NCBI GenBank assembly: GCA_017311185.1
Contig: JAESUZ010003897.1
Span: 496,001 to 560,000 of the forward strand
Origin: Proteles cristata cristata
Taxonomy: Eukaryota > Chordata > Mammalia > Carnivora > Hyaenidae
Reading direction: 5' to 3'
DNA length: 64,000 nucleotides
Part shown: piece after piece, positions 54,896 to 64,000 of the stretch
Position numbering within the stretch: the stretch's first letter is position 1
How the letters are laid out: each line of letters begins with the position of its first letter
Translations under genes and position numbers: made by a program
The notes under the pieces: generated by a model
What the model was told of the DNA's origin: nothing
Databases searched by the model: none
Seen by the model: only the letters and a program-made list of their open reading frames with translations

Positions 54896-55100
54896 TATTT
54901 TTATTTTTTTTTGAAGTTTATTTATTTAGAGAGAGCTCATATGAACAGGGGAGGGGCAGAGAGAGAGAGGGAAAGAGAGAGAATCCTAAGTAGGCCAGCA
55001 TAGAGCCTCATGGGGGGCTTGATCTCAGGAACTGTGAGATCATGACCTGAGCCAAAATCAAGAGTCAGATACTTAACCAACTGAGCCACCCAGATGCCCC
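54896..55100 (-). mobile_element. CAN-SINE
   Basis: Flanks AACATGTAAATTATTT / AACATATAATTTAAAA. Confidence 0.93.
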
Positions 55101-55490
55101 TAAACATATAATTTAAAAAAAAAAGTCTTTAACTTCTCCCAGACATAGCTTCAGCAGTTTTTAGCAAATGATTGACTAATTTGAATTTGTCTGCATCCTT
55201 TTCTTGCCTGTTTCCCATCAGAGATGCAAATGTAGTTTAAGAGAAAACTTAAGTCGTTGGTAAGAAGTAATAGAAAGTCAGTTGATAGTCATCTAATTTC
55301 TGTACTGCTTTGAAGTTGTCTTTGTAAGATAGAAACAAATGTCACTAGCATGATTGGCCATATCTGAAAGATGTGGAATGAGTCCTGGTCAGGAATTTAC
55401 ATTGTAACTTCCCATCCAGAGGCCATCTCATACTAGATGTGTGATCATGGTCAAATTACTAGCTTCCCTGAACCTATTTTTCTCATTTAT

Positions 55491-55695
55491 TTTTTATTTT
55501 ATTTTTTTAGAGAGAGTGAGTGAGTGCATGCACGAGTGGGAAAGGGATAGAGGCAGAGGGGGAGAGAGAATAGTAAGCAGGCTCCATGCTCAGCACAGAG
55601 CTGGATATGGGGCTCAATCTCACAACTCTGTGATCATGACTTGAGCTGAAATCAAGAGTTGAATGCTTAACCAGTTGAGCCACCTGAGCACCCCC
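55491..55695 (-). mobile_element. CAN-SINE
   Basis: Flanks ATTTTTCTCATTTA / GATTTCCTCATTTA. Confidence 0.93.
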
Positions 55696-56694
55696 TGATT
55701 TCCTCATTTAAAAATAGGGATAATCTCCTGCTTTTGACTTTGTCAGAAGGGGTGTTGTTAAAATGTGAAAGTAGTTAGCTAAGCTACAGGCAAATATAAA
55801 CTACAGGTATGGCTATGTTTACTTGAGATCCATTTTGATAAAAGAATAGAGCAAGTGAATATGTGTTGTGTATGAGTGAATTTGAACACCTTATTTCATT
55901 GAGACGTTGGGTCATCTGATAAAATTAATCCTGACTGTTTAATTGTAGTATATTGGTATAAAGCATGATAATGATATTTTACTCAAATTAATAGGCAAAT
56001 ATTCTCCATGTTTAATATGAAAGATGGCCAAAGTTTTGGAATATCTCTACTCTTTGGTTTGGTCATGTATCTAATTTACTATGGGATAAAAACCTCTTCA
56101 TTAAAAACTTGGGGTCAGAAAGCTATTTCTAAAAGGAAATTATTTTTAGAGGTGAGTAATTACCTCTGTCATATAATTGGGAATAAGGTTAAAAACAGAG
56201 TGGAAAACAAACTCAAATGTAGTCTCCCTGAATGTCCTGGAGGCAGTTTTAGCAGTTTCTGGCATTTGGTTCACTTTCTCGGTTTTATAACTTTGGAGCT
56301 TTCATCAGTAGAATTGATGCTTTTTAGAAAAAAATGCATAGAATACTCATTCTGAGTTCCCCATTTCATTGACCATCATTTCTATTTTGTCTTAAAAAAC
56401 AAATTGCATGCATTCTAAATTGTTACTTTGCATTTTGTTCTTGCTGTGGGTTTTTATTTTTATTTTTTAAATGGAGAGAATTTTGATACTGTTTTTGATC
56501 ACCATAAAGATTTGATTGGCTATTTGAAAAGATGATTTCATCATAAACCACTTTCTTAAAATCGCAGTGGAAAGATTATTTTCATCCTCTGCTTTGAATC
56601 CGCCTTGGTTATCTATCTCTGCTTTCTCAAGAAGAGCCCTATGTTTGCATGGAGAGAAGTAGCAGTGTTTTTTCTTTAAAACTGTATTTAAATT
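55696..56694. other. Unassigned intronic sequence with a 115-codon open frame
   Basis: The frame at 56,008-56,355 (+) is the longest outside repeats and the CpG island. It starts MFNMKDGQSFG, has a hydrophobic stretch, and shows no motif I know. GAG/GTGAGTAA at 56,151 looks like a donor. No good acceptor precedes it. Confidence 0.35.
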
Positions 56695-56920
56695 GGGGCG
56701 CCTGGGTGGCTTAGTCGGTTAAGCGTCCGACTTTCGCTTAGGTCATGATCTGGCGGTTCGTGGGTTCGAGCCCCTCGTCGGGCTCTGTGCTGACTGCCGG
56801 CTCGGAGCCTGGAGCCTGTTTCAATCTGTGACTCCCTCTCTCTCTGACCCTCCCCTGCTCACGCTGTTTCTCTCTCTCCTAGAAATAAATAAAACATTTA
56901 CAAAAAAAACCAAAACAAAC
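56695..56920 (+). mobile_element. CAN-SINE, young type
   Basis: Flanks AAACTGTATTTAAA / AACCTGTATTTAAA. Confidence 0.96.
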
Positions 56921-56959
56921 AAAAAAACCTGTATTTAAAAAAAACCTTAAGTATGTTTT

Positions 56960-57390
56960 GTACCTTTTGGTACTAAAAGGTAAAATAGTATAATGAGTTC
57001 CTGTGTACCCATTAGCTGGCTTCAACAATTATTTAACTCATGGCTGTTTTATTTTGTCTATACTTCCCCCTTGCCAAGATTATTTTCAATTAGTTTCCAG
57101 GCATTGTATCTCAGTAACTGAAAATATCTGGTGCTATCTCTCAGAGATAAGGACTCTTTTTGGATGTGATAATTAACATTGTAGCTATGTTAAAAAAAAG
57201 TTAGTAATTCCTAAATGTTATTTGATCCAATCAGTATTCAAAGTTCCTTGTTCTTGCATAAATGTCCTTTTATAACATTTGTTTGAATCAGGAGTCAAAC
57301 AAGGTCTGTACATTGCATTTGATTGATGCTGCCTTAATCTCTTAACCATATCTCTGCCATATTTTAATGTTTTATTTATTTACTTTTTGC
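56960..57390. mobile_element. Old L1M-type 3' region fragment
   Basis: TGTGTACCCATTAGCTGGCT, AACAATTATTTAACTCATGG, GAATCAGGAGTCAAACAAGG, TACATTGCATTTGATTGATG are in the order of the family seen at 25.4-26.3 kb. Confidence 0.65.
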
Positions 57391-57512
57391 CGTTTATTTA
57401 CTGATAAATCTGTTCGTTTTCCTGGATTTAGCTGCAACATCCAAAAAAATTTTCCTTATTATACGAGTTAATGTATGATCATTATATGATACTTCAAAAC
57501 TAAATTGTATAG

Positions 57513-57669
57513 AGGCACCTAGGTGGCTCAGACAGCTCAGAGCCTGGAGCCTGTTTTGGATTCTGTGTCTCCCTCTCTTTCTCTGCCCCTCCCCCAATTG
57601 TGCTTGCTCTTTTTCTCTCTCTTTGTCTCTCTCTCAAAAATAAATGAATAAACCTTTTTAAAAAGTTAA
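57513..57669 (+). mobile_element. CAN-SINE lacking most of the tRNA head
   Basis: GGCACCTAGGTGGCTCAG is joined directly to ACAGCTCAGAGCCTGGAG, removing about 80 bases including the B box. GCTCAG occurs at both edges and may have mediated the deletion. Confidence 0.92.
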
Positions 57670-58030
57670 AAATATAAAATGTATAAAGTGAAAAGTAAAA
57701 TCCTGTCACCCAGAGATACCCAAGGTTTAAGTTTTTGGTATGCATGCTTTCAACTTTTTTGTTTGTGTTTTAGTGCTTTTTTTAACCATGTGTATGTGCT
57801 ATGCTTATTTTTATATCCTATTGATAGAAACTATTGATATACTTTAATATTATGTTCTGATTATTTCCTCATGTCCTTATGAAAGAAAATGATACTGCAT
57901 AATACTTCATAGAATGTATCATAATTTAAACAGTCCCTTTTACCCAGGCATTTAGATTGTTCCAGTTTTTCACTCTTACAAAAACCATCTTTGTACATAA
58001 ATCTTTGTATTTCAGATTTTTTAAAATAGA
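57670..58030. mobile_element. Old L1M-type fragment
   Basis: ACTGCATAATACTTCATAGA, TTACCCAGGCATTTAGATTG and TTGTACATAAATCTTTGTAT fit an L1M 3' end layout. Confidence 0.55.
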
Positions 58031-58612
58031 AACTGAGTTGTTCAGAGGCCGTGAACACTTTTTAACTTCTGGATTCATAGTGCCGTAAAAATTTATAATT
58101 TTGTAACCTCAAATGCCTTAGTTGAATGTGGTTTCCTCCCAATTCTTTTGCTCTTTTTATTTTATTTGGGATTTTTTTTTTAATGTATACAGTATTGTAA
58201 ATTTGTTGGTATTTTCCATTGTATGTGGTAGCTCTTCCACAGTGGTCAAATAAAATATTCACCTAAATTGCCTTCTAGAATAACTAATGGGTTTTTTCCT
58301 TCTTGTTAGCAGGTTTTCCTAGGACCATTTATTAAAATATTGATTCCTTCATTCATATGTGATTTAAGCTTTGATGTATAGATAAATACATTTTGTGGTT
58401 GGTATGTTCAGAAAATTCTATTAAAAAGAATTTATTTCTTATTAAGTTGTTGTATTATCTTTATCCCTCTCCTTCCTCCACCTTTGTTTTTCTCCTTGCT
58501 GTCCCATCTGTGGTATGCATCCAAGGTGTTTTTGATTTTGGATTTGCCTTGGGAAAACAAAACTAGTCCAGTCCATGTCTTTTTCCTTTTTTCTTCTTTA
58601 TGTGTATTTAAA

Positions 58613-58826
58613 AAAAATTTTTTTTAATGTTTATTTAGTTTTGAGAGAGAAAGACAGAGCATGAGCCAGGGAGGGGCAGAGACAGAGAGGGAGACAGAAT
58701 CTGAAACAGGCTCCAGGCTCTGAGCTGTCAGCACAGAGCCCAATGTGGGGGTCGAACTCGGGAGCAGTGAGATCATGACCTGAGCTGAAGTTGGATGCTC
58801 AACTGATTGAGCCACCCAGGCACCCC
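58613..58826 (-). mobile_element. CAN-SINE
   Basis: Flanks TGTGTATTTAAA / TGTGTATTTTTG. Confidence 0.94.
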
Positions 58827-58845
58827 TGTGTATTTTTGAAAATAT

Positions 58846-59057
58846 GTTTTATTAAAGTTTATTTATTTTGAGAGAGAGGGAGGGAGAGAACATGAGCAGG
58901 GTAGGGACAGAGAGGGAGGGAGAGAGAGAATCCCAAGCAGGCTCCATGCTGTCAGTGCAGAACCCGACTTGGGGCTCAAACTCAGGAACCGTGACATCAT
59001 GATCTGAGCCCAAATCAGAAGTTGGATGCTTAACTGACTGAGTCACCTAGGTGCCCC
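58846..59057 (-). mobile_element. CAN-SINE
   Basis: GAGTCACCTAGGTGCCCC head complement. Only 19 bases separate it from the preceding SINE. Confidence 0.93.
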
Positions 59058-59185
59058 TGCCATTATTTTAAACTCGATTTGACAAAACATTATATCAATA
59101 TTGATAGTTTTGTGGTATTTATACATTGTTTTAGCATTTTGATTTCTTGTTAAAGCTTCTACCAGAGAGTGAATAGGAGCAAGGA

Positions 59186-59330
59186 AACATAAACTTTTTT
59201 TTATTAAGTTTTTTGTTTTAATTCCAGTATAGTAAACATACGGTGTTCTATTAGTTTTAGGTGTACAGTACAGTGACTCAGTAATTCTGTATATTACTCA
59301 GTGCTCATCATGATAAGTGTATGTACACTT
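59186..59330 (-). mobile_element. Carnivore L1 3' UTR fragment
   Basis: Antisense 3' UTR text: TTAATTCCAGTATAGTAAAC, ATTAGTTTTAGGTGTACAGT, ATTACTCAGTGCTCATCATG. Confidence 0.7.
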
Positions 59331-59956
59331 TAGGGAAAGGTAAACTTTGGAAAACTGAGTTTGCAAAGAATGATTATCTCAGATTTAGGGCAAAGGCTGA
59401 TTTTAGAAGTATCCATTTGTATACTTAGTCATTTTTTGTTGATATAATTTGGTTCATTTTGTAATACATTTACTTATAATGTTTAGAAGCCTTTTTATTA
59501 TATATTAAGTCTAGCCTACAAATTCAGTGATGACAGAGGTTCATATAGAGGGTTAAGAAAATTTAGCATATTCAGTTCAAGAGAAAATTGGGATGCATTT
59601 ATTTGTTCCTAGAGCTAATGGTTCTGGTAGTGGGAAGAACAAGAAGCTTCCAGTAAGGTTAGTCTTTTAAACAGTTAATATTTTTTGAATAGTTCAGAAG
59701 TGTCATTACTACTTCTGTCCCGTAGCCACCCTTTCCAGAGGCAACTGATTATTTAAATATTTTTAAATACTAAATTCTTAAGGTTTTAGATTATTTGCAA
59801 ACCATTCTCTAGAGATAAAAATTAACATTTAAGTTATTTAATGTGTAGGAGTTTTGGCAACAACCTTTAGTATTTGGGGTTGAATCATTTGTTTAATGTC
59901 TGTGTGAATGTTTACATGTATATACAAATTGGCATACCCTTATGTAAATATGTACT
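59331..59956. other. Unassigned intronic sequence
   Basis: AT-rich, nothing recognised. Confidence 0.5.
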
Positions 59957-60142
59957 TCTTAAAATATTTTTTACATTTATTTATTTTTGAGAGACAGAGA
60001 GAGGCAGAGCACAAGTGGGGGAGGGACAGAGAGAGAGGGAGACACAGAATCTGAAGCAGGCTCTGAGCTGTCAGCACAGAGCCCAATATGAGGCTCGAAC
60101 CCACAGTCAGACACTTAGCCAACTGAGCCATCGAGGTACCCC
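59957..60142 (-). mobile_element. CAN-SINE, shortened
   Basis: GAGCCATCGAGGTACCCC. The GAGATCATGACCTGAG segment is missing. Confidence 0.92.
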
Positions 60143-60579
60143 AAGATATATAATTGGATTCAAGCAGTAAAATGTAGTATAGAAACTTAGGAAAACAAGA
60201 AGAAAAAACATCACCTGATCACCTTAACAGAACCAGTACAGTCATTTTAATGTAGCATAAATCTTCCCTGGGTTTAAATTCTGGACAAGTAGTAATTCCA
60301 CATACTTTTTTCCTTAACCACAAGAATTTCACATTGAGCATACTGGATTTCTGACTCATTTCTTATGAAGGAAATGAATTTTTAGTAATTTTGCTCTTGA
60401 AGCAGGGCAGGGAACTAACCTTCATTGAAGAAGAGAGACAACTAGAGATTGGCAAAAAAAAAAAAAAAAAGTTTAAGCGTACATTTTTTTTTATAATTCA
60501 GCTTTGAGAATAATAAAGGAAAAATCAAGTTGTAATTCTGGATTGTTAGACCTGATTGCTTCCCTCCCCCTTCCTCCTT

Positions 60580-60684
60580 TTCTTCCTTTTTTGCAAGTAA
60601 GCAATAAACCCGATGTGGGGCTTGAACTCATGACCCCAAGATTAAGGGTTACATGCTCCACTGACTGAGCCAGCCAGGCGCCAC
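60580..60684 (-). mobile_element. Head-only CAN-SINE
   Basis: TTGCAAGTAAGCAATAAACC to GAGCCAGCCAGGCGCC. Flanks are CT-rich. Confidence 0.9.
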
Positions 60685-60699
60685 CATCCCCTCCCTTCC

Positions 60700-61617
60700 T
60701 CTCTGTTTTAAGGAATGGATCTGAGATGTATAAAGGATAAGCTGACATTTCGTTATGTTTTGATGTGGATATTGGGGGATTTATTTTAAAAGGAAAGGAA
60801 AAGACCTAAGTCATGCATTCAGTTTATCTTGGGGCCTCAATGGAGCAGGGACAGCAGAGGCCAGAGACTCTAAGTCATAAAACGTAAAGGGATTGAAGGT
60901 CAGAAATATCTGATATACAGTACTCTACTTAAGGAAACATTAATTTATTAGCCTCTTGGTAGAATTATAGGGAGGGTGATCCCAAAAAGTTTCTGGAGAA
61001 CAATGGATAACTGGAATTAATAGCGTATTACCCAGTATTGCTAATTTAAGATAAGTAAAATGTCAGTAATTGATTTCTTTTTATCATTTGTAAGGCCTTA
61101 TCTTCTCTGATTTGTGATAAGTTTTGTGTTCTTCCCTTGTTTTTGATACCCTTGACAGTTTTGAGGAGTATTGGTTAGGTATTTGTAGAATTCCTCACAG
61201 TTTGGGTTTGATGATTTTTCTCATGATTAGACTTAGTGTTATGTTTTGGAGGTAGAATACCACAGATGTGAGCTGCTCTTCACATCTTAATAAAGGGTAC
61301 ATAATATCAACATGATTAGTTATTCATGATATATACCTTGATCTTTTGGTTAAGGTAATATTTGCTAGGTTTCTCCACTATAAAGTCACCTTTGCTTTCT
61401 ATATTCTACTCTTTAGAAGTTAAGTCACTGAGTCAGGTTGACATTCAAGGTCAAAGGAGAGTTAAGCTTTACCTCTTTGAGGGGTTAAATCTACTTACAT
61501 TATTTGGAATTCTGTATGGAAGATTTATTCCTTTCTAACCTCCTGCTTTCCCTGCTCTGTTAGAGTATTTAAAAATAAATCACATATCATTGATAAGAAC
61601 ATTTTTATAGTTTTGTT
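60700..61617. other. Unassigned intronic sequence
   Basis: No repeat recognised in 0.9 kb before the small exon candidate. Confidence 0.5.
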
Positions 61618-61707
61618 TTTTTTAAGTAACTGTACACTTAATGTGGGGCCCGAATTCACTGCTCCAAGATCAAGAAGCACTCTCTATGGACAGCCCCCTA
61701 GGTACCC
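61618..61707 (-). mobile_element. Head-only CAN-SINE, diverged
   Basis: AAGTAACTGTACACTTAATG. Flanks TATAGTTTTG / TACAGTTTTG. Confidence 0.85.
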
Positions 61708-61821
61708 CTACAGTTTTGATACATGTTGCCAAATTACTTTTCAGAAGTGTTGTAGCTATTAGCTGTAGGACTAGCAGTGTATGAGTAAACTTTCATGGTA
61801 CTTTCTGTGTTTTGTTTTTAG

Positions 61822-61866
61822 GTAAAAGTTCCCATTAATTTGCATGTATTTGATGACATAGTTAAG
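61822..61866 (+). other. Candidate 45-bp internal exon
   Basis: A long pyrimidine run ending GTTTTTAG at 61,814-61,821 is followed by 45 bases and then GTGAGTTTT, a strong donor at 61,867. Only one frame is open across all 15 codons. It reads VKVPINLHVFDDIVK, and this is the frame that continues from the phase-0 end of the candidate exon at 51,956-52,141. The borders are the best splice pair I saw downstream of the CpG island, but the exon is very short and the peptide is not one I recognise. An old SINE lies at 61,878-61,962, and its target duplication covers the donor, so the signal could be a by-product of AT-rich intron sequence. Confidence 0.35.
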
Positions 61867-61877
61867 GTGAGTTTTTT

Positions 61878-61962
61878 GAAAGTAAACTCTACGTCTCAAT
61901 TTAGGATTCAAATTCAAGATCAAGAACCCCATGCTCTACCAACTGAGCCAGCCAGGCACTCC
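61878..61962 (-). mobile_element. Head-only CAN-SINE abutting a splice donor
   Basis: GAAAGTAAACTCTACGTCTC to GAGCCAGCCAGGCACTCC. Flanks AAGGTGAGTTTTTT (61,864) and AGGGTGACTTTTTT (61,963) form an imperfect duplication that includes the donor of the 45-bp exon candidate. Confidence 0.87.
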
Positions 61963-62137
61963 AGGGTGACTTTTTTTTTTTTTTATGTTTGTTAATTAAC
62001 TATATGACTCTGACAGGAATTATCTTTTTCCTTTGGCTTTCCCTATTTCAAAGACTTTTTAGAGCCTCTCTTGGCTATTTTAACTCTTTTGTCTCTTAGA
62101 GATGTAAGATTTATTTACCATTTTGCTTATAGCCCTG

Positions 62138-62321
62138 AATATGTATTTATTTATATTTATTTTTGAGAGAGAGAGACAGAGATAGAGTGTGAGGAGAGGA
62201 GGGGCAGAGAGAGAGGGAGACACAGAATCTGAAGCAGGCTTGTGGGGCTCGAACTCATGACCCATGAGATCATGACCTGAGCTGAAGTCACACTTAATCC
62301 ACTGAGCCTCTCAGGTGCCCC
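62138..62321 (-). mobile_element. CAN-SINE, shortened
   Basis: CAGGCTTGTGGGGCTCGAAC shows loss of the GCTCTGAGCTGTCAGC segment. Confidence 0.92.
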
Positions 62322-63138
62322 CAAGCTTCAATTTTTAATGATCATCAGGGTTTTGCCTTTTATTCAGATTTCATGACCATATCCTCTTTCTTAGTCCTGT
62401 TGTATTTTTAAAAATTTTTTCTTGTTTCTGTTACATTTTACCTACTGGTAGGAAATTTGCTATGCATTGGTAAAGTAAAGAAGTAAGCAATTTAAGGCCA
62501 TTTATAGGTAAAGGTCATGTAATGGTAGTTCCATTGCAAATTAATGTGAGAACTATTATAGGTTACTCTAGGATATGATTGGATTATTTCCTTTAAAAAT
62601 TCATAACTGAATCATCCAAGCATTTTGTGTTAAAAGCACTTTTAAAATATTTACTGTTCTGCAATATGTTTTAAAAATTGCTAACACATTTGAAAGTGAC
62701 TTTTATCACCTTGAGACCTATGTTAACATTTTCTTACATTTTGGGAATTTTTGTTACTCCTAAGTATTTGTAAAATACTCTCTTTTAAAATAACTTAGAA
62801 TATAATATTTTCTTAAAAGGATCTCACAAAACCAAATATTTTCTTCTGTAAGAAGAACCAAAATGAAAATTCACATATGCATACTAACATAGAAATGCTT
62901 TCCTCCATAAATCTTTAATGGTTTGGAAGACAGTTTTGGTTTTCATGTGAGTTCTTGACCCCTGTGGCAACAAAAATAGCTCCAAAATAAAAGAGCTTAA
63001 GTAAAATTATCAAAAGAAAATCTAGGGTTTATTGTTACTCTTCAGCTCTGTCAGCATATTAATGTGTTAAAACATTTGAAGAAAATGAAAATACTTACCA
63101 AGTATTATTTCATATTGTCATTGGATGTTCTTTTCTTC
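62322..63138. other. Unassigned intronic sequence
   Basis: AT-rich, no SINE, no convincing exon. Confidence 0.5.
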
Positions 63139-63334
63139 TTATTGTTTTAAAAATTTTATTTATTTTAAGAGAGAGGGCAGGGGAGGATTAGAGAGGAAAA
63201 GAGAGAATCTCCAGCAGGCTCTGTGGTGTCAGCATGGAGCCCGATGCAGGGCTTGATCCCATGAACCATGAGATCATGACCTGAGCCTAAATCAGGAGTA
63301 GAAAGCTTAGGTGAGTGAGCCACCCAGGTGCTCC
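63139..63334 (-). mobile_element. CAN-SINE
   Basis: GAGCCACCCAGGTGCTCC. Short GA body. Confidence 0.92.
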
Positions 63335-63454
63335 TGGGTGTTATTTTCCATTGCTGTCTTAGGATTTTAGATCTGTTTTTTATGGTTTGTAATTGTATTA
63401 ACTCTTTAGCTGATATTCTGAGAAATAGATAAGTATTTAAATAGAAAAATATGT

Positions 63455-63670
63455 AGGGCACCTGGGTGGTTCAGTTGGTTAACTGTCTGATTTCAGCTCA
63501 GGTCAGGTTCTCACGGTTCGTGAGTTCGAGCGCAGTGTCAGGCACTGTGCTGACAGCTCAGAGCCTGGATCCTGCTTCCAATTCTGTGTCTCCTCCTGTG
63601 TCTCTGCTCCTACCCCACTAGTGGTCTGTCTCTCTCTCAAAAATAAATAAACATTAAAAAATTCTTAAAA
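63455..63670 (+). mobile_element. CAN-SINE
   Basis: GGGCACCTGGGTGGTTCAG to AAATAAATAAACATTAAAAA. Confidence 0.94.
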
Positions 63671-64000
63671 ATACATAAAAATAGAACCTTATGAATCTGG
63701 CTTTGGAGCCACCTAGAAGAAAGAGAAGCAAATAACCTACAAAATTCTCAATCTTACTATGATATAGCAGTAGATTAATATTCAGTAATGTAAAAAGCTG
63801 CTAAAATCAATAAGACAAAAAGTTTGAGGAAGAAGAAATATAAATGCCAATAAATGTGAAAATATATGCAGCCTTTTTGGGATTAGGAAATAAAAAACAA
63901 TGAGATATATTTTGGGGGCCTGACATTTTTTTGAGTATATCCATATGTAATTGAGTATATCCATATATTATTTTACTATCAGTGATAATATTATATATAA

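Overview
This window is nuclear DNA of a mammal, almost certainly a cat-family carnivore. The strongest evidence is its dominant repeat: close to 90 copies of a tRNA-Lys-derived SINE whose head reads GGGGCGCCTGGGTGGCTCAG, followed by a CT-rich body and an AATAAATAAA A-rich tail. This matches the felid branch of the carnivore CAN-SINEs (SINEC_Fc type) and not the dog type. Carnivore L1 3' ends, MIR, L2, ERVL-MaLR LTRs and an ERVL-like pol fossil agree with a placental mammal. There are no bacterial-type genes, operons, CRISPR arrays or RNA genes. Nearly all short open reading frames lie in SINEs, L1 tails or microsatellites.

Layout. Bases 1-43,200 look intergenic or intronic: dense SINEs in both orientations, often nested, with L1 fragments at 1.2-2.4, 20.0-20.6, 22.7-24.2, 36.4-37.9, 39.6-40.3 and 42.3-43.2 kb. 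MaLR LTRs lie at 17.3-17.9 and 38.0-38.6 kb. A degraded minus-strand ERVL-like RNase H-integrase remnant lies at about 17.9-19.55 kb. A 1.4-kb TE-poor block at 5.6-7.0 kb carries a near-perfect RFX X-box overlapping a POU octamer.

Bases 43,830-44,560 form a CpG island with NRF1-like, ETS and ATF/CRE-like sites. Next to it is an ATG-free GC-rich segment ending in a strong splice donor at 44,334/44,335. I read this as the promoter and untranslated first exon of a plus-strand gene that I could not identify. It sits in the longest SINE-free stretch of the window (42.5-48.1 kb). Two downstream segments have exon-like borders: 51,956-52,141 (186 bp, several upstream ATGs) and 61,822-61,866 (45 bp, open in one frame). 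Their phases are compatible, so the rest of the window is probably the first introns of this gene. These two exons are inferences.

No previously undescribed molecular system was found. The most useful observations are the unidentified CpG-island gene, the ERVL-like pol fossil, a splice donor duplicated by a SINE target-site duplication, sites hit repeatedly by SINEs (three-copy target duplications), a complex L1 3' tail, and several SINEs young enough by their exact duplications to be candidates for presence/absence polymorphism.
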